Source: Planctomycetota bacterium (GTDB lineage: Bacteria; Planctomycetota; UBA8108; JACQVS01). From it: a stretch of 64,000 nt of DNA. The translations under genes and the position numbers were made by a program. Where the stretch lies: the NCBI GenBank assembly GCA_028280485.1, contig JANQLS010000057.1, positions 1 to 64,000 of the forward strand, in the 5' to 3' direction. The notes beneath the pieces were generated by a model. It was not told the DNA's origin. It worked only from the letters and a program-made list of their open reading frames with translations, and made no database searches. Below, one piece after another: positions 1 through 8,625 of this stretch. Within the stretch, counting starts at the first letter, position 1. Every line of letters starts with the position of its first letter.

Positions 1-107
1 TCCCTAAGGACATAACGATGCGGAGACATCGCGATGACGTATCCCGTCGCTTACGCTCCGGGCTTACTAACGTATATCGAATAAATTCACAACCTCGGAT
101 CGTACGG
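1..107. repeat. Right part of an intergenic inverted-repeat element, cut by the window start
   Basis: Bases 1-107 align without gaps to 3926-4032. They contain the same 29-base right terminal arm (42-70, ending in gggcttactaa) followed by a shared flank (aaattcacaacctcgga). The matching left arm, seen at 3853-3881 in the other copy, lies outside the window. The rest of the gap to 285, upstream of fliM, shows no gene and no convincing promoter. Confidence 0.75.
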
Positions 108-285
108 ACTACTTTGTGCCTACCACCTTAATTACCGGATTATCACATTATCGCCCCACTTTCTAACTGGACCGAAGTTTCCCCCCCTCATCGGTCGAAG
201 ATACCTAACAAATAGGCGAACATCTCCCTGAAGAATCTTCATATCAATTCGAACGGAATCTACTCGGTCGAAACGGAACGTCATC

Positions 286-1344
286 ATGCCAAAGGTCTTA
301 AATCAGAATGAACTCGATGCTCTCCTGGATATGGTCCAGACCGAGGGGACCGAAAGTGTCGAGACCCCAGAATCTCAGGGTGGGACGGTTAGTGCGAAGC
401 CCGATTTCCTCGACGACTCCAAAGGGTATAACGTTGCTTCCATCGACAATGTTTACATGTTTGACTTTAAGAGGCCCGAGCGAGTCACGACCGGCCAAGC
501 TAGCGCCCTTGAAGTCTTACACGACACCTTCGCGAGAAACGTATCCGCTTCACTCTCTGGTTACCTAAGAACTGTCATCGATTTTCGCCTCATCTCCGTC
601 GAGCAATTCACCTACAGTGAATTCACGATGTCGGTCCCTTCTCCGACCATTATTTACAGCTTGTCCTGTAGTCCCCTACAAGGCAACCTCGTCTTGGAGA
701 TGAACCCTTCGATTATCTACCCCTTTATCGATCGTTTACTAGGTGGAGCCTCAAATACCCAAGGGCAACTTATCGAACGCCCCTTCACTACGATTGAAAC
801 TTCGCTGATCAATACGATTTTGGGCCGGATTCTCGACCAACTCGAAGAGAGTTGGAGCACGATTATTAACGTTGATTTTCGGATTGAAGAAAATGAAACG
901 AATCCGATGCTCATGCAAATCGTCGCCCCCAATGAACCCGTGATTTTGATGAGCTTCGAGGTGAAGATGGGAGACAACTCAGGCTTAGTTAATCTTTGTA
1001 TTCCCTTTAAAGTTATCAAACCCGTCATCGAAGATTTCACTCAGACGAATTGGTTCTCCGTCAATGATTTCGATTCTGCGGGCAAAGAACAAATCGATCT
1101 CTTCGACAATATCATCAAGGCGAAAATTGAAATGTCCGCCATTCTGGCTGAGGTCGATATCAGCTTAGCGGATATGCTTGCCTTGCAACCGGGTGACATC
1201 ATCGACCTTCAGAAGAACACGAGGTCGGAACTGCTTCTCAAGGTGGGCGAGGAACCGACCTTCACCGGAGTTCCGGTCAACTATCGCAACAGCAACGCCC
1301 TCCAAATACACAAGAAGATCAACCCGAGGAATGCGATCATTTAA
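286..1344 (+). CDS. fliM: Flagellar motor switch protein FliM
   Basis: FliM is the C-ring subunit on the cytoplasmic face of the flagellar basal body; it binds phosphorylated CheY and sets the direction of rotation with FliG and FliN. The N-terminus carries LNQNELDALLDMV, the short CheY-binding motif of the family, followed by a linker. The CheC-like middle domain spans about residues 60-245 (VYMFDFKRPERV, then PFIDRLLGG). The C-terminal SpoA/FliN-like domain is about 265-345 (DISLADMLALQPGDIIDL). At 352 residues the length is normal. The ATG at 286 is the only start that keeps the CheY motif, although its Shine-Dalgarno sequence is weak. No fliL or fliN flanks it here; the other flagellar genes in the window are 18 kb away. 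Confidence 0.96.
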   Translation: MPKVLNQNELDALLDMVQTEGTESVETPESQGGTVSAKPDFLDDSKGYNVASIDNVYMFDFKRPERVTTGQASALEVLHDTFARNVSASLSGYLRTVIDFRLISVEQFTYSEFTMSVPSPTIIYSLSCSPLQGNLVLEMNPSIIYPFIDRLLGGASNTQGQLIERPFTTIETSLINTILGRILDQLEESWSTIINVDFRIEENETNPMLMQIVAPNEPVILMSFEVKMGDNSGLVNLCIPFKVIKPVIEDFTQTNWFSVNDFDSAGKEQIDLFDNIIKAKIEMSAILAEVDISLADMLALQPGDIIDLQKNTRSELLLKVGEEPTFTGVPVNYRNSNALQIHKKINPRNAII

Positions 1345-1714
1345 ATCCATTCCAAGCCAGAAATGCCTACGAAGATTGGGAATGCTTCAATTCGTATACA
1401 CCAACCGACCTTAGATGAATTAAAAGCACTCTATCCCTTAATCAGCCCGGCGCGTAAACGACGGGACTTAGATCTCTCCAGGCCTGGACTAGCGCTTCGC
1501 TTAGCCCGAATCTAATAGCTTTTACTTACAGTCCTCTAATCTTTGAATCGATGAGAATTCATTTTCAGCAAGAGCGTCGCCATCGGCACTCCTGGCTGCC
1601 AACCCTCGCTCACGCTTCGGGCTTGAAATGTAAACATGAAAAAAGCCCTTCCCGGGAGAGAGTGGGAAGGGCTTACAGAAAATTAAAAAGCTAATTGGAA
1701 ATGGAGATTGCTGC
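1345..1714. other. Intergenic region with degenerate palindrome arms
   Basis: No gene seen. Bases 1439-1466 resemble the left arm of the 143-bp element at 3853 (cagcccggcgcgtaaacgacggga). They are followed at about 1490-1514 by a degenerate arm of the 27-bp palindrome family (ctagcgcttcgcttagcccgaa). At 1603-1629 there is a lone right arm like that of the 11.1-11.6 kb elements (ccctcgctcacgcttcgggc). These look like decayed repeat copies, followed by a terminator for the minus-strand gene. Confidence 0.5.
1636..1676 (-). terminator. Rho-independent terminator of the LysM gene
   Basis: An 11-bp perfect stem (1643-1653 with 1664-1674, aagcccttccc / gggaagggctt) is followed on the minus strand by a run of T. 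It lies about 40 bases past the stop of the LysM gene. Confidence 0.85.
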
Positions 1715-3037
1715 CTATTTCCTCGGTATCTTCACCGTTTGTCCAATCTGTAAATTGAACACTCGAAGCTCTGGATTAGCGTCAACGATCGGCCCGTAGT
1801 TACGAGGATTTTTATAATACTTAAGCGACAGCCCACTTAGGGTGTCCCCTTTGACGACTTTGTGAAGATAGTGCCGTCCGTCTTTCGACAGTTTCGCGTT
1901 GATGACGGTTTTATTGTTAGTCTTCTTGCTGACTGTCTTTTTTGGATCCTTAACGATCTTCTTCGTCGCTGTGAGCTTCACCGGAGGAGCAGGAACGGTA
2001 ACTTTGACACCTGGAATCATTTTCTTCCCGGGGTTTGCTCGTTGAATATTTTTGTAGTACTTGGCTCCGACCTCACCGTAATACTTTTCAGCGATCCTCC
2101 AGAAGCTATCCCCTGATTGGACAACGTGAACTCGAGGGAAAGGTAAGGTGCTTGAATTATTGGCCTTTGCTCCCTGATTTCGAGTACCTTGATTTTGTCC
2201 GGCGATCTTTTGCTTATTAGGAGTGTTCCCGATGGGTTTGTTAAATCCAGGAGTCGACCCATTATTCGTCAACTTAGGAATTGTACCCTGATTATTTTTG
2301 TTACCAGCTTGCTGAGCCAAGTTATCCAGGTTGGAGTGAGATGGCTTATAACCCTGTCTTGGATTCTGATTGGTATTGATGTTGGAATGGTTATTAATTT
2401 TCCCTTTTCCACTCTTGTTAGGACCTGAGAGCTGGGTTCCCTCTAAAGGATCCTCATAGACATTTTGGTTGCCCTTCTTGATCTCATTCCCTTTCGCCAT
2501 CGTGATCACATTGCCTTTAGGTTTAGCTTGAGCGATCACTCGGTCTTCATCATTCGACTTATCGATAGAGTTTTGACCTTGAGGATTGTTCCCTTGAGGC
2601 GAAGTCCCCTGATTTTGACGATTGTTCCTCAGATTGAACCCATTGTTTTGCCCATTATTTTGATTGGCCCGGTTTTGATTAGCCCGGTTTTGATTGGCTC
2701 TGTTTTGAGCTGCGAGTCGCTGCTCATTCTGCTTACGCAACTCTTCTTGTCTTCGCTGGTAGGCTTCACGATTAAGTTGTGCGGTGGTTTTCTTCTGTCC
2801 CACAACTTGATTCTTATTTATGGAAGATTTATTCGGACTCGCGTTCGTGTGAGTTCGCTTAGGTGTGGTGGTGATGTTTTTATTGGAGGGGTCATTTCCC
2901 TCGTTCGCTAATGTTTTATTGGGTTCAGCATTAGCGGGATCACTGTCATCTTGGACGACTTTCGCAATGATGACGACGGATAAGATGAGCAAAGCAACGA
3001 GGAGGGCTTTGACTCCGTTTCCCATTCCATTTCCCAT
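1715..3037 (-). CDS. Membrane-anchored protein with two C-terminal LysM domains
   Basis: This 440-residue protein has one N-terminal transmembrane segment (about residues 8-26), a long low-complexity Asn/Gln/Gly/Lys-rich region (about 35-295) and two LysM domains at the C-terminus: about 300-350 (VHVVQSGDSFWRIAEKYYG) and 390-440 (HKVVKGDTLSGLSLKYYKNP). LysM domains bind N-acetylglucosamine-containing glycans such as peptidoglycan, so it probably tethers the inner membrane to the wall or acts as a wall-associated scaffold. The linker contains a short tandem repeat (ANQNR units near residues 112-127). There is no catalytic domain. A purine-rich stretch (agggagag) precedes the first ATG. The exact role is unknown. 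Confidence 0.8.
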   Translation of the reverse strand: MGNGMGNGVKALLVALLILSVVIIAKVVQDDSDPANAEPNKTLANEGNDPSNKNITTTPKRTHTNASPNKSSINKNQVVGQKKTTAQLNREAYQRRQEELRKQNEQRLAAQNRANQNRANQNRANQNNGQNNGFNLRNNRQNQGTSPQGNNPQGQNSIDKSNDEDRVIAQAKPKGNVITMAKGNEIKKGNQNVYEDPLEGTQLSGPNKSGKGKINNHSNINTNQNPRQGYKPSHSNLDNLAQQAGNKNNQGTIPKLTNNGSTPGFNKPIGNTPNKQKIAGQNQGTRNQGAKANNSSTLPFPRVHVVQSGDSFWRIAEKYYGEVGAKYYKNIQRANPGKKMIPGVKVTVPAPPVKLTATKKIVKDPKKTVSKKTNNKTVINAKLSKDGRHYLHKVVKGDTLSGLSLKYYKNPRNYGPIVDANPELRVFNLQIGQTVKIPRK

Positions 3038-3458
3038 GGAATTCTCTCCCTTCTTTTCACTTCTATTTAAAGTCTTTCCGACAACTCAAGGGTTCTCTAG
3101 GCCCTTGAGGGCTATTTCAAGTGAACATTTTTCTGCATAACTAAGGAATTACAGATACAAAGTTCACTCACAGCTTGGATTCCTCACCAACTGTGAACTG
3201 AAATTCTCATTACATGGAATTTCAAATCGTTCATGACATGCCATCGATGCAGTTGATCGACAGAGTGTCAATAACGTGAAATAGGCTGTACTTACTAATT
3301 TGACCTACTAAATTGAGGCTATAAGGTCGGAAAACTTTAAACTCTTCACAATGTTTCCGGTGTCATTAGAATGCTGCACGAAGAGAAGGTCAAGCTCCTA
3401 ATTGAATTTTGTTGAATCTCATTACTTCGCATTTTGGTTTATGGCATAAAACGTGGCC

Positions 3459-3518
3459 TTAACTAGCCCGAAGCGCTAGCGAGGGAAGAACCCCTCGCTA
3501 GCGCTTCGGGCTAGTTAA
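3459..3518. repeat. 27-bp-arm intergenic palindrome (family A)
   Basis: Perfect inverted repeat of 27 bases (3459-3485 and 3492-3518; arm begins ttaactagcccgaagcgc) around a 6-base loop. The same arm recurs at 14.5, 19.3, 25.8 and 61.1 kb, always in a gene-free gap. It could fold as a very stable hairpin on either strand, so it may act as a REP-type element, a transcript 3'-end stabiliser or a bidirectional terminator; it lacks a T tract. Confidence 0.85.
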
Positions 3519-3600
3519 ATTAGAAGTGTTAAAAATTCACAACTGCGGAACGAGGCGACTACCTTTGCTACCACTTTAAGGTTGAAGACTACAATTGAAC

Positions 3601-3705
3601 CAAGGGCTGAAAACCCGCGACTTCATAACCCGGGGCAGAGCGCAGCGTCGCCCGGGGTTGGGAACGCATACAGAGCCGAGCCCTGTAAGGGCGACAATTA
3701 TCAAT
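3601..3705. repeat. G/C-rich hairpin element resembling REP-type repeats
   Basis: A 10-bp inverted repeat (aacccggggc 3627-3636 and gcccggggtt 3650-3659) lies in a block that also holds a short gccct/agggc hairpin (about 3679-3692). Its composition and layout resemble repetitive extragenic palindromes that I associate with planctomycete genomes. That link is from memory and no second copy is present in the window. Confidence 0.45.
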
Positions 3706-3852
3706 TGAATTAAAAGTCTGCGATCACTCGATTGAAGGAATTTAAAAAGATCAAAACGATTAACCGTAGTTAGGAGCCGCCCCTGCGGCGAGGTTTTGAA
3801 TTGTTAGATTCCTATGGAATCTAAATTCAGAACAAAAAAATAAGCACCAATA

Positions 3853-3995
3853 TTAATAAGCCCGGAGCGTAAGCGACGGGACAATGCCAAGGTATTTCGT
3901 GGGTGGGAATTAAATACTTTAGCTATCCCTAAGGACGTACCGATGCGGATTCATCGCGATGACGTATCCCGTCGCTTACGCTCCGGGCTTACTAA
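3853..3995. repeat. 143-bp MITE-like element with 29-bp terminal inverted repeats (family B)
   Basis: Terminal arms 3853-3881 and 3967-3995 are inverted copies with one mismatch in 29 bases. The interior is non-coding. A second right half is at 1-107 and a degenerate left arm at 1439-1466. The length, terminal inverted repeats and absence of an ORF fit a miniature inverted-repeat element; no transposase is present in the window. Confidence 0.7.
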
Positions 3996-4055
3996 TGTAT
4001 TTCGCAAAAATTCACAACCTCGGAGCGGGACGACAACTGCGGCGACCATATTTAC

Positions 4056-4095
4056 AGAAAAACGCCCGAATGCTAACAAGCATTCCGGCGTTTTC
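4056..4095 (-). terminator. Rho-independent terminator of secDF
   Basis: Inverted repeat aacgcccgaatgct / agcattccggcgtt with one unpaired base on each side and a short loop, followed by five T on the minus strand. It lies about 50 bases past the secDF stop. Confidence 0.8.
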
Positions 4096-4143
4096 AGTTC
4101 GATCCAAAACTCACTTTATGTCTTCAAGTGAGCTTCTTAAGAA

Positions 4144-7100
4144 TTAAGACTGAGCTTGAAGCTCGGCTTTGATTCTTTCTCGACGAGCGATCGCTCGCTT
4201 GCGGAAGTACATCAACGATGGACTTGCAACGAAGATTGAACTGTAAGTACCAGTGATCAAACCGACCAAGAAGGTAAGAGCGAACCCTCGGATCGAGTCT
4301 CCACCGAAGATCAAGAGGGCTAAAATCACGATCGCGGTCGTAATTGAAGTCCAAACCGTACGGGAGAGAGTTTGATTGATACTCTTGTCGACGATCGCCT
4401 GGAAGTCATCGGTCTTCTTCGATTCACGCAGGTTCTCGCGAATACGATCGAAGACGACGATGGTGTCATTAACCGAGTAACCGATGATCGTCAAGAGAGC
4501 CGCCACTTCAGGCAGGTTGATCTTGAAGCTATAAGAGTTTCCAGTAATCAAGTCGACCACTGCTAAAATTCCGATTGCGACCAAGACATCGTGAACGAGA
4601 GCGGTAATCGCTCCCAATCCGAAGGCCAATTCGAATCGGAGTGATAAGTAGAAGATAATCGCAATCACCGCAATAAAGAATGCGATGAAGGCTTGTTGGT
4701 GAAGGTTATTCGCCACCCTTGAACCGATTGAAACGATTTCGGGGAAAGGCTCTGAAAGTTCGAAGGGGTTATTGGGAAGGTTGTCAAAGACTCCGCTTTG
4801 AACTTCTTGCTTCCCGAAGAAGCCGATGATTTGGTTTTCCAACTCAACCTTCGTTGGGGCGCTCGCGACATCGGCGATCTCAGGATCAGCAGGAACAAAA
4901 CCACTGGTGAGAACATCAGCGGTGGTCAGAGTTCGTCCTTGAGCTCCCTCTGTACCCTGGAGGGTTTGAGTAGCGCCAACTTGGCTGATGGTTGCCGTGA
5001 TTCCAGTGAAAGGATTAGCAACGCCTTCGGCTCCAGCCTCACTTTTAAAGGAATACGCCAAATGAGCATTCAACAAATCCTGAATGCGCTCCAAGGGAGG
5101 TTTACCCGATTCATCGCCTTGGATATCCAAGAGATTCACTCGAATCTTAAAGGCTTCACCCGGGGCTGAAGTCACCCAAGTACCTCGTCCTCCAGTGGGA
5201 AGATTAGGATCGACCGGAGGAAATGGATTGGGAAGAAGGAGCCCTTTTTCGGCGAGAATCTCTTTGATCAGCCGAGTTACCGCTGCGCGATTCGCAGACT
5301 CTGCGGCTTGCTCTTCCCGAGCTGCTTGAATACTCTTTTGGACATCCGAAACCTCTGCTTCCTCAGAAGGCTTTTCTTCTCCTTCAGGAGTCGTAGGCTG
5401 AGGGGGTGTCGGAGCGGGAGTATTTTCTTGAGCATCGGCCACATTGGTGAGTTCTTTACTTCGAACCAAAATGGAGAATCGAGTGTATTTATTGCTACCT
5501 GGAGGGGTAGCTTCTCCGAGCGCTTGAACCGCGACGTCATTCAAGAGAGCTTGGTTAGCCGGCGATTGAGCCTTTTTCTGTTGGATCGCTTCTTCTAAAG
5601 TACTTTGCTCGATGGGCTGAGAAGTACTGACAGAAACCTTCGTTCCACCCCGGAAGTCGATTCCGTAGTTTTCTTCTCCGCGGAAAATGACGATCACCCA
5701 ACAAGCGATGATCAAAACACACGATAAGGTCAACATCGCCTTACGCTTGCTTTGAAACTTAATTTTGGGAACGCCGATAAGATTCAGCATCGAGAAGGAC
5801 TTTAAGATTCCTCGGTTCAAGAGGAAGCTTAGGACCAGACGAGTGACGAAGACGGCAGTGAAGAAACTCGCGAGGATACCGGCGATCAAGGTGATCGCGA
5901 ATCCCTTGATGGGACCCGTTCCGAATTGGAAGAGAATAATACCCGTGATCAAGGTGGTGAGGTTCGAGTCAAAGATGACCCAGAACGCACGTTTATAACC
6001 GGCACCGAGAGCGGCAGCTAATGCCTTGCCTTTGTTGATCTCTTCCCGAACGTGCTCAAAGATGAGGATGTTCGCATCCACAGCCATACCGATGGTTAAG
6101 ATCACCCCGGCAATTCCGGGGAGGGTCAGGGTTTGCCTGAAAATCACCACGTAGGCAAAAATCAACACCAAGTTAAGGCTCAAAGCGATAATCGCGACAA
6201 TTCCTCCTGTCATGTAGTAAAGCAACATGAAGACGAGGACGATCGCCAAGGCGACACTCACAGCGGTTAAACCAGTCTTGATCGATTCTTGACTGATCAG
6301 TGAGCCAATTTGCGATTCAGAGATCAAAACCGGTTCGGTGGGAAGACTTCCCCCCTTGAGGAGGTTGACGACTCCCATAACGTAATTGATATCAAATGGC
6401 GTTGCGCCACTTTCGATCACACCGGATTTTGCGATACGGCTTTTAATATTAGCGTTTTGAATTACTTTACTATCTAAGACGATCGTTAAATTTCGCCCGA
6501 TATGATCTTGGGTGAGGTCACCGAATTGAGCCGCTCCGGCCGGTTTGAATGAAAAACCGATAGCAGGATCTAATTTATCGTCGACAGTTCGGTATGCGTC
6601 TTCGAGTAGGGCTCCGCTGACTCGGTACTGATCTTCGTAGTGAACGATGATGTACCCACCAGGCTCATTTACACTTTTATAGGCACCTGAAGAACCATCT
6701 TGCACCAGTTCCTGGCTGGGGAAGACATTCCATTGAGGAGGAATCGGTCGTTCTAAAGAAGCCACTTCCGATGGTGGAACTTGGCTCCTCTTGAACTTGT
6801 AAGCGGCCATTTGAGCTTTGTAAACCTGAACTTCTCGATCGAGCTTTTGCCACTCAGAACCTTTTTTGGGACGGCTGGCGAGGAGAGTCGCGGGATCGGT
6901 TTCCCCCTTCTCTTTGAGTTTATGCCAGTCTTCATCTTGTTGGTTGAAGAGACGGACTTCATCGATCAGAGTCGCTAATCGGCTTCCAGCAGGACCTGAA
7001 CTTGGAGCCTCTAAAAGGAACTCCATAATTCCCGCTTCTTCGATTTGCTTCTTGATGCCTTCAGCATCTCCAACACCAGGGATCTGAATCACAATCCGAT

Positions 7101-7365
7101 CATCACCTTGGGTCGCGATACTGAGCTCTTTGAGCCCATAAGTATCTAACCTTTGTTCGATGATCGTCTTGACAGTTTCGGCGATTTCAACCGTGCCGCC
7201 ACCAGATCCACCAGGGCCAGATGAGCTAACGTTGATCTTGTAGACGAGCTCTCTTCCACCACTTAGGTCGATACCGTATTTAGGTTCGATTTGAGAGATA
7301 GAATAGAGAGCCCCGGCGATAATGAGCGCGGTGAGCGCAAATCCCCAGCCGGTCTTCTTGTACAT
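4144..7365 (-). CDS. secDF: Fused protein translocase subunit SecD-SecF
   Basis: SecD and SecF use the proton-motive force to pull proteins through SecYEG from the periplasmic side. Here both are one chain of 1,073 residues. TM1 is about residues 5-23, followed by the SecD motif YGIDLSGGRELVYK and the periplasmic P1 head to about 355. Then come five SecD membrane segments (about 365-520) with GMAVDANILIFEHVREE. The SecF half starts with its own TM at about 545 and YGIDFRGGTKV. SecF membrane segments (about 890-1060) contain SVNDTIVVFDRIREN. The SecF periplasmic part is enlarged to about 300 residues, with a Pro/Glu-rich stretch near 650-720. I set the start at ATG 7365, preceded by aggagg with 7-base spacing; an upstream ATG at 7422 has no such support. 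yajC lies 150 bases upstream. Confidence 0.95.
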   Translation of the reverse strand: MYKKTGWGFALTALIIAGALYSISQIEPKYGIDLSGGRELVYKINVSSSGPGGSGGGTVEIAETVKTIIEQRLDTYGLKELSIATQGDDRIVIQIPGVGDAEGIKKQIEEAGIMEFLLEAPSSGPAGSRLATLIDEVRLFNQQDEDWHKLKEKGETDPATLLASRPKKGSEWQKLDREVQVYKAQMAAYKFKRSQVPPSEVASLERPIPPQWNVFPSQELVQDGSSGAYKSVNEPGGYIIVHYEDQYRVSGALLEDAYRTVDDKLDPAIGFSFKPAGAAQFGDLTQDHIGRNLTIVLDSKVIQNANIKSRIAKSGVIESGATPFDINYVMGVVNLLKGGSLPTEPVLISESQIGSLISQESIKTGLTAVSVALAIVLVFMLLYYMTGGIVAIIALSLNLVLIFAYVVIFRQTLTLPGIAGVILTIGMAVDANILIFEHVREEINKGKALAAALGAGYKRAFWVIFDSNLTTLITGIILFQFGTGPIKGFAITLIAGILASFFTAVFVTRLVLSFLLNRGILKSFSMLNLIGVPKIKFQSKRKAMLTLSCVLIIACWVIVIFRGEENYGIDFRGGTKVSVSTSQPIEQSTLEEAIQQKKAQSPANQALLNDVAVQALGEATPPGSNKYTRFSILVRSKELTNVADAQENTPAPTPPQPTTPEGEEKPSEEAEVSDVQKSIQAAREEQAAESANRAAVTRLIKEILAEKGLLLPNPFPPVDPNLPTGGRGTWVTSAPGEAFKIRVNLLDIQGDESGKPPLERIQDLLNAHLAYSFKSEAGAEGVANPFTGITATISQVGATQTLQGTEGAQGRTLTTADVLTSGFVPADPEIADVASAPTKVELENQIIGFFGKQEVQSGVFDNLPNNPFELSEPFPEIVSIGSRVANNLHQQAFIAFFIAVIAIIFYLSLRFELAFGLGAITALVHDVLVAIGILAVVDLITGNSYSFKINLPEVAALLTIIGYSVNDTIVVFDRIRENLRESKKTDDFQAIVDKSINQTLSRTVWTSITTAIVILALLIFGGDSIRGFALTFLVGLITGTYSSIFVASPSLMYFRKRAIARRERIKAELQAQS

Positions 7366-7518
7366 TTCATGGCCTCCTAGGTCAACATCCGAAAAAATGG
7401 TACCCGCCTCTAATCCGGCCAACCCGGAAGTAGTTCTATTGGCGTATTTTCGGATCTTTGAATGAATGGGCTCAATGGCCCGGAGTGGAACGACTTAGTT
7501 TAGTACTGCCGTCTGAAT

Positions 7519-7962
7519 CTATTTACTTTCAGAATTTCCATCCGGATTGAGCACCTCTGTAATGGCACTTTTCAAAAATCGTACCCGAGCCTTGCTATCT
7601 TTATCGACTTGGAGAACGATCTCTTTATCTTCCACTTTATGAACTTGGGCAACAATTCCCGCAGTGGTGATAACAGTGTCTCCTTTTTTGACAGCTCCGA
7701 GCAGGGCTTCCCGAGCTTTTTGTCGGTTTTTCTCGGGGCGGATCACCAGGAAATAAAATATGAAAATGAACATGGCGATCATCAGCGGGAAGCTGTACGT
7801 ACCGCCAAAAATTTTCTGGACGAAACCACCACCACCCTGATCTACCGTTCCATCGCCGGCAGGGGGCGTATTACCGGTCGTTCCATTCGTCGCCTGTGCG
7901 AGAAGATAGGTAACGAAACCTAAAACAGGGGTCAAATCTAAGGATCCGATCCAAGCTGTCAT
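7519..7962 (-). CDS. yajC: Preprotein translocase subunit YajC
   Basis: YajC is a small inner-membrane protein that associates with SecDF. The 147 residues include a Gly/Thr-rich N-terminal extension, one transmembrane segment (about residues 58-75, IAMFIFIFYFLVIRP) and the cytoplasmic YajC core with RPEKNRQKAR followed by KKGDTVITTAGIVAQVHKV. The extension of about 50 residues is longer than in typical 90-110-residue YajC proteins. The ATG is preceded by aaagg at 8 bases. The order yajC-secDF is the usual one. Confidence 0.95.
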   Translation of the reverse strand: MTAWIGSLDLTPVLGFVTYLLAQATNGTTGNTPPAGDGTVDQGGGGFVQKIFGGTYSFPLMIAMFIFIFYFLVIRPEKNRQKAREALLGAVKKGDTVITTAGIVAQVHKVEDKEIVLQVDKDSKARVRFLKSAITEVLNPDGNSESK

Positions 7963-8625
7963 CGAGAAACCTTTCAGTCTTCACCCTTTTTCAACTCATG
8001 ACCCACCGGCGACCTTTTTACGGCCTGTCATCTACTGTTCTCCCACCCTTCTCAAGCGAGACTTGAAGAATACTTAAGGAACTCAGGAGAAATTAATTAG
8101 ATGATGTGAGTCAGAGCTCTAAAAACGCTCCAGACTTCCGAACGGAAAGGGGTAGGGTGAATTAAGTAAAAAACCCCTGTAAAAATAGATATTTTTACTA
8201 TTTACGGCCGTTCAAAAGGGCCTCCCCAAAATGCCGGGAGACCGAGCAAAGAGAACAGATGATAGCTTCCGATATCGAGGATGCAAGAGCCTGAAAGACA
8301 GCATTTTAGGTTTTTCAAAACAAGGCTCTGGATCGGAATCTAATTTCTCTCTTCGTCAGTGGGGAGAATAGTAAATTACAGTGAATTTGGGGCGAACTTT
8401 CGAAAGGAGTACCTGCTGTCCTCGGGCGTCATTTCAAACTCTCCAGATTAAAGTACTAGGCTAGATTGAATCGTAAAATACCGAGGGAATGAGTTATTTT
8501 GAATCGCTCCCAGAGGTCCCAACTGAATTTCCAACCGGAAACAAAAAGCCCTAAGCAACTACTAATATGCAACTTAAAAGAAATCCAAGGTCGATAAGTC
8601 AGGTCATTTACCAACTGGTTTGCGG
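7963..8625. other. 660-bp gap between the SecD-head gene and yajC
   Basis: No gene seen. I looked for leftovers of the missing SecD membrane domain just downstream of the SecD-head gene and found none that could be recognised by eye. A perfect small hairpin (gtaaaaatagatatttttac, 8179-8198) is the only clear structure. The yajC promoter probably lies here. Confidence 0.5.

Larger units (their letters stand above)
3038..4143. other. 1.1-kb intergenic repeat-rich region
   Basis: No gene could be supported between the LysM gene start and the secDF stop. The region is packed with palindromes: a 27-bp-arm hairpin (3459-3518), a G/C-rich hairpin (3627-3659), a short gccgc/gcggc hairpin (about 3775-3788), a 143-bp inverted-repeat element (3853-3995) and the secDF terminator (4056-4095). 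The first 400 bases hold nothing recognisable except, presumably, the LysM promoter. Confidence 0.7.

Noticed and set aside
2620..2710. Tandem ANQNR codon repeat in the LysM protein as a phase-variable tract
   Set aside because: The repeat unit is 15 bases, a multiple of three, so changes would not shift frame and no on/off switch is implied.
3853..3995. Possible CRISPR-like repeat array from repeated short palindromes
   Set aside because: Copies are inverted and not regularly spaced; there are no spacers of constant length and no cas gene.
7963..8625. SecD-head gene as a frameshifted full-length SecD
   Set aside because: No SecD membrane-segment remnant was recognised in the 660 bases downstream, and the chain ends in its own frame after the head; only genome comparison could settle it.
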